Source: CAIYRG01 sp964494505
Lineage (GTDB): Bacteria > Pseudomonadota > Alphaproteobacteria > Micropepsales > Micropepsaceae
Direction: 5' to 3'
NCBI GenBank assembly: GCA_964494505.1
Contig: CAZBRO010000010.1
Location: forward strand, 1-64,000
DNA: 64,000 nucleotides
Made by a program: the position numbers and the translations under genes
Notes under the pieces: generated by a model
The model's database searches: none
What the model was told of the DNA's origin: nothing
The model's input: the letters and a program-made list of their open reading frames with translations, nothing else
Shown here: positions 62,478-64,000 of the stretch, in pieces
How positions within the stretch are numbered: position 1 is the first letter of the stretch
Layout of the letters: each line of letters starts with the position of its first letter

Positions 62478-63215
62478 ATGGCTTACAGATTTGGAAAGCA
62501 TCCGCCGAAGGTCGATTATCGCACGTTGCGGTTCAAGGATTACCTCTCGACGGAAATCGCAGCGCCGCCCCCGTCCGAAGACGTACTGAGAAAGGTTTAC
62601 GGAAGTCTCGACATCAGCGACCCGACTGTCCTCTTCCCGATGGATGGCAACGACACGTTGGGCGATTGCACGATTGCCGCCGCGGCGCACGCCGTGACGG
62701 TCTATCGCGGGCTCCTCGGCAAGAAGGACATCATGGCGAAGAAGGACGTCATCAAGGTGTATACCCATCTGACGGGCGGGCCGGATACCGGCCTGGTCGA
62801 ATTCGACGTCCTGAATTATTGGCGTCAGCACGCGATCGCCGGCGACAAGATTCTGGCTTACGCCAAGATCGATCCGAAGAATCACACCCACGTCCAACAG
62901 GCCGTTCACCTGTTCGGCGGCGCCTATATCGGATTCCAGGTGCAGCAGAATTGCATTCAGGAATTCGACGCCCACCAGCCATGGACGCCGGGCACGCTGA
63001 CCAACGATGGCCACGCGGTCTTCGTTGCGGGATACGATCAGACCGGCGTGACGGTGCTCACCTGGGGAAATACGCAAAAGGCCACCTGGGCATGGTGGGA
63101 CGAGTGCGTCGATGAGGCGTATGCGATCCTTCCGCCGGAAGCAAAGGATCCCAGCTTCGCGCCGGGATTCAATGTTGCACAGCTGCAGGCCGATCTTTCG
63201 GCGGTGGCCAGCTGA
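62478..63215 (+). CDS. Papain-like cysteine peptidase-fold protein
   Basis: The product has 245 residues and no obvious signal peptide. A Cys-His-Asn triad of papain type is visible in order: Cys64 in LGDCTIAAAAHAV, His179 in NDGHAVFVAGYD and Asn198 in LTWGNTQKATWAWW. The helix after the Cys and the strands around the His fit a C1/C39-like fold. The N-terminus FGKHPPKVDYRTLRFKDYL is typical of a group of bacterial hypothetical proteins with this fold. Protease activity is plausible but not shown. AGAGGAG gives a strong start at 62478. A hairpin follows the stop. Confidence 0.7.
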   Translation: MAYRFGKHPPKVDYRTLRFKDYLSTEIAAPPPSEDVLRKVYGSLDISDPTVLFPMDGNDTLGDCTIAAAAHAVTVYRGLLGKKDIMAKKDVIKVYTHLTGGPDTGLVEFDVLNYWRQHAIAGDKILAYAKIDPKNHTHVQQAVHLFGGAYIGFQVQQNCIQEFDAHQPWTPGTLTNDGHAVFVAGYDQTGVTVLTWGNTQKATWAWWDECVDEAYAILPPEAKDPSFAPGFNVAQLQADLSAVAS

Positions 63216-63241
63216 GCAATCAGGTTCACGCATGCGGCTTC

Positions 63242-63268
63242 GGAGGGGGCAGTTCGCCTGCCCTCTCC
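63242..63268 (+). terminator. Hairpin after the papain-like gene
   Basis: GGAGGGGGCAG-TTCGC-CTGCCCTCTCC is an 11-bp stem with one mismatch, 27 bases after the stop. No U-tract follows, so the terminator role is tentative. Confidence 0.4.
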
Positions 63269-63358
63269 AGGCAGATCCCCTAACCCGACACACCGAGTTG
63301 TGATAGAAGCTCGCTCGCGCTCGCCGAGGGCGTAATTCCAGCGCGTGCGAACCGAGCG

Positions 63359-64000
63359 GTGCTTACACTTACCGATATTCTTCGAGTCGCTCAGGAACGG
63401 CTGGCCGCGGGCGATGGCCGGGCGGCCATGGATATCTATCGCCAGATCCTCGACCGTCATCCGACCAACAGCGAGGCTCTGTTCGGCGCGCTCAAGGCCG
63501 CCATGGCGACCGGCAATACAGGCGCAATCGAGGCTGCACAGCGTCAACTCGAAGCGGTCTACCGCAATGCCGGCGCGATGACCCAGTTGGCCGTCGCCCA
63601 GGCGCAGCTTGCCGATGGTTTGCGCGTACTGGAAGAGGCAAATGGCGCCGCACAGCGCGCGCTCGCCGCCGATCCCTCGCTGCCCGAAGCGCAAGGCGTC
63701 GCGTTCCTGATCGGCCGTCATCTCGGACAATTTCCTCAGTATTTTTCGCAGTTCGGTCAGGACCGCTACATCCGCGAACATCTGTTCCCGAACAAGCGCG
63801 GCGGGATGTTCGTCGATGTCGGCGCCTATGACGGGATCGGCGGTTCGAACACGCTGTTCTTCGAGAAATTCCTCGGCTGGAAGGGAGTGTGCATCGAGGC
63901 CGACGCCGCACAGTTCGCAAAGCTGACCGGGTACCGCTCCTCGGATTGCGTGCAGGCCTGCATCGCCGACAAGGACGGAGCCGCCCGTTTCTTGAGCGTC
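63359..64000 (+). CDS. FkbM-family methyltransferase with TPR-like N-terminus, 5' part
   Basis: GTG 63359 opens a frame that is still open at the window end (214 codons). The first 100 residues form TPR-like helices (RLAAGDGRAAMDIYRQIL, HPTNSEALFGALKAA). Then comes the methyltransferase start: QYFSQFGQDRYIREHLFP, GGMFVDVGAYDGIGGSNTLF with the AdoMet-binding Gly/Asp loop, and KGVCIEADAAQFAKL. FkbM-type enzymes O-methylate sugars or polyketides, often in surface glycan loci. The 3' end is missing. It follows the papain-like gene after 143 bases. Confidence 0.82.
   Translation, partial: MLTLTDILRVAQERLAAGDGRAAMDIYRQILDRHPTNSEALFGALKAAMATGNTGAIEAAQRQLEAVYRNAGAMTQLAVAQAQLADGLRVLEEANGAAQRALAADPSLPEAQGVAFLIGRHLGQFPQYFSQFGQDRYIREHLFPNKRGGMFVDVGAYDGIGGSNTLFFEKFLGWKGVCIEADAAQFAKLTGYRSSDCVQACIADKDGAARFLSV

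Overview
The window reads as chromosome of a high-GC, metabolically versatile Alphaproteobacterium, probably a soil organism near Rhizobiales or Rhodospirillales. This rests on a FixL-like oxygen-sensor kinase and a FixJ-like regulator, an ArsR/methyltransferase-metF-metH operon, an mlaA-mlaC pair, gltBD, small proteins of alphaproteobacterial type, many Bug/TctC-type binding proteins, and palindromic intergenic repeats of the CTTCGACAAGCTCAGG type. A run of exactly 100 N inside a tandem repeat shows this is a draft scaffold. No rRNA, tRNA, CRISPR array or complete insertion sequence was recognised.

Region 1 (1-7.2 kb) is accessory and patchy. It holds a His-rich membrane protein, an XRE regulator overlapping a DUF4258-like small protein (toxin-antitoxin-like), a beta-propeller-like protein, a secreted protein of unknown function, and several very small genes. 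Pieces of genes from 3.2 to 6.4 kb recur as broken copies at 2.3-2.4 and 3.48 kb, which points to local recombination. Region 2 (7.2-14.9 kb) carries a GlcG/HbpS-like secreted protein, an EamA exporter, a 25-residue membrane peptide, a binding protein, an SGNH hydrolase, the first of four secreted proteins ending in PDF paired with an SMP-30-like lactonase, a PepSY lipoprotein and the FixL-like kinase.

Region 3 (15-25.1 kb) is housekeeping: a coupled methionine operon (arsR/methyltransferase, metF, metH), mlaA-mlaC for outer-membrane lipid transport, the ABC-F factor ettA and an outer-membrane barrel. Region 4 (25.3-31 kb) is a tightly packed five-gene minus-strand operon: 2OG-Fe(II) oxygenase, a 632-residue unknown, an ELM1-like protein, a TauE/SafE permease and a class III CoA-transferase.

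Region 5 (31-50 kb) looks catabolic. It has a 2-hydroxyacid dehydrogenase, an NMT1-like protein without a signal peptide, a MarR regulator and an FAD monooxygenase; then FixJ with a hybrid kinase; then two tctC genes, three more PDF-family proteins, tctA-tctB, an orphan eutA, a VOC protein, a gentisate-dioxygenase-like cupin and an FAH-family hydrolase. Region 6 (50-56.2 kb) is gltB-gltD. Region 7 (56.3-62 kb) has two MFS transporters divergent from a phthalate-dioxygenase-reductase-like flavoprotein, an RraA-family protein and a 4,5-dihydroxyphthalate-decarboxylase-like protein, which suggests aromatic acid use although no terminal oxygenase is present. The window ends with a papain-like secreted-type protein and a truncated FkbM methyltransferase.
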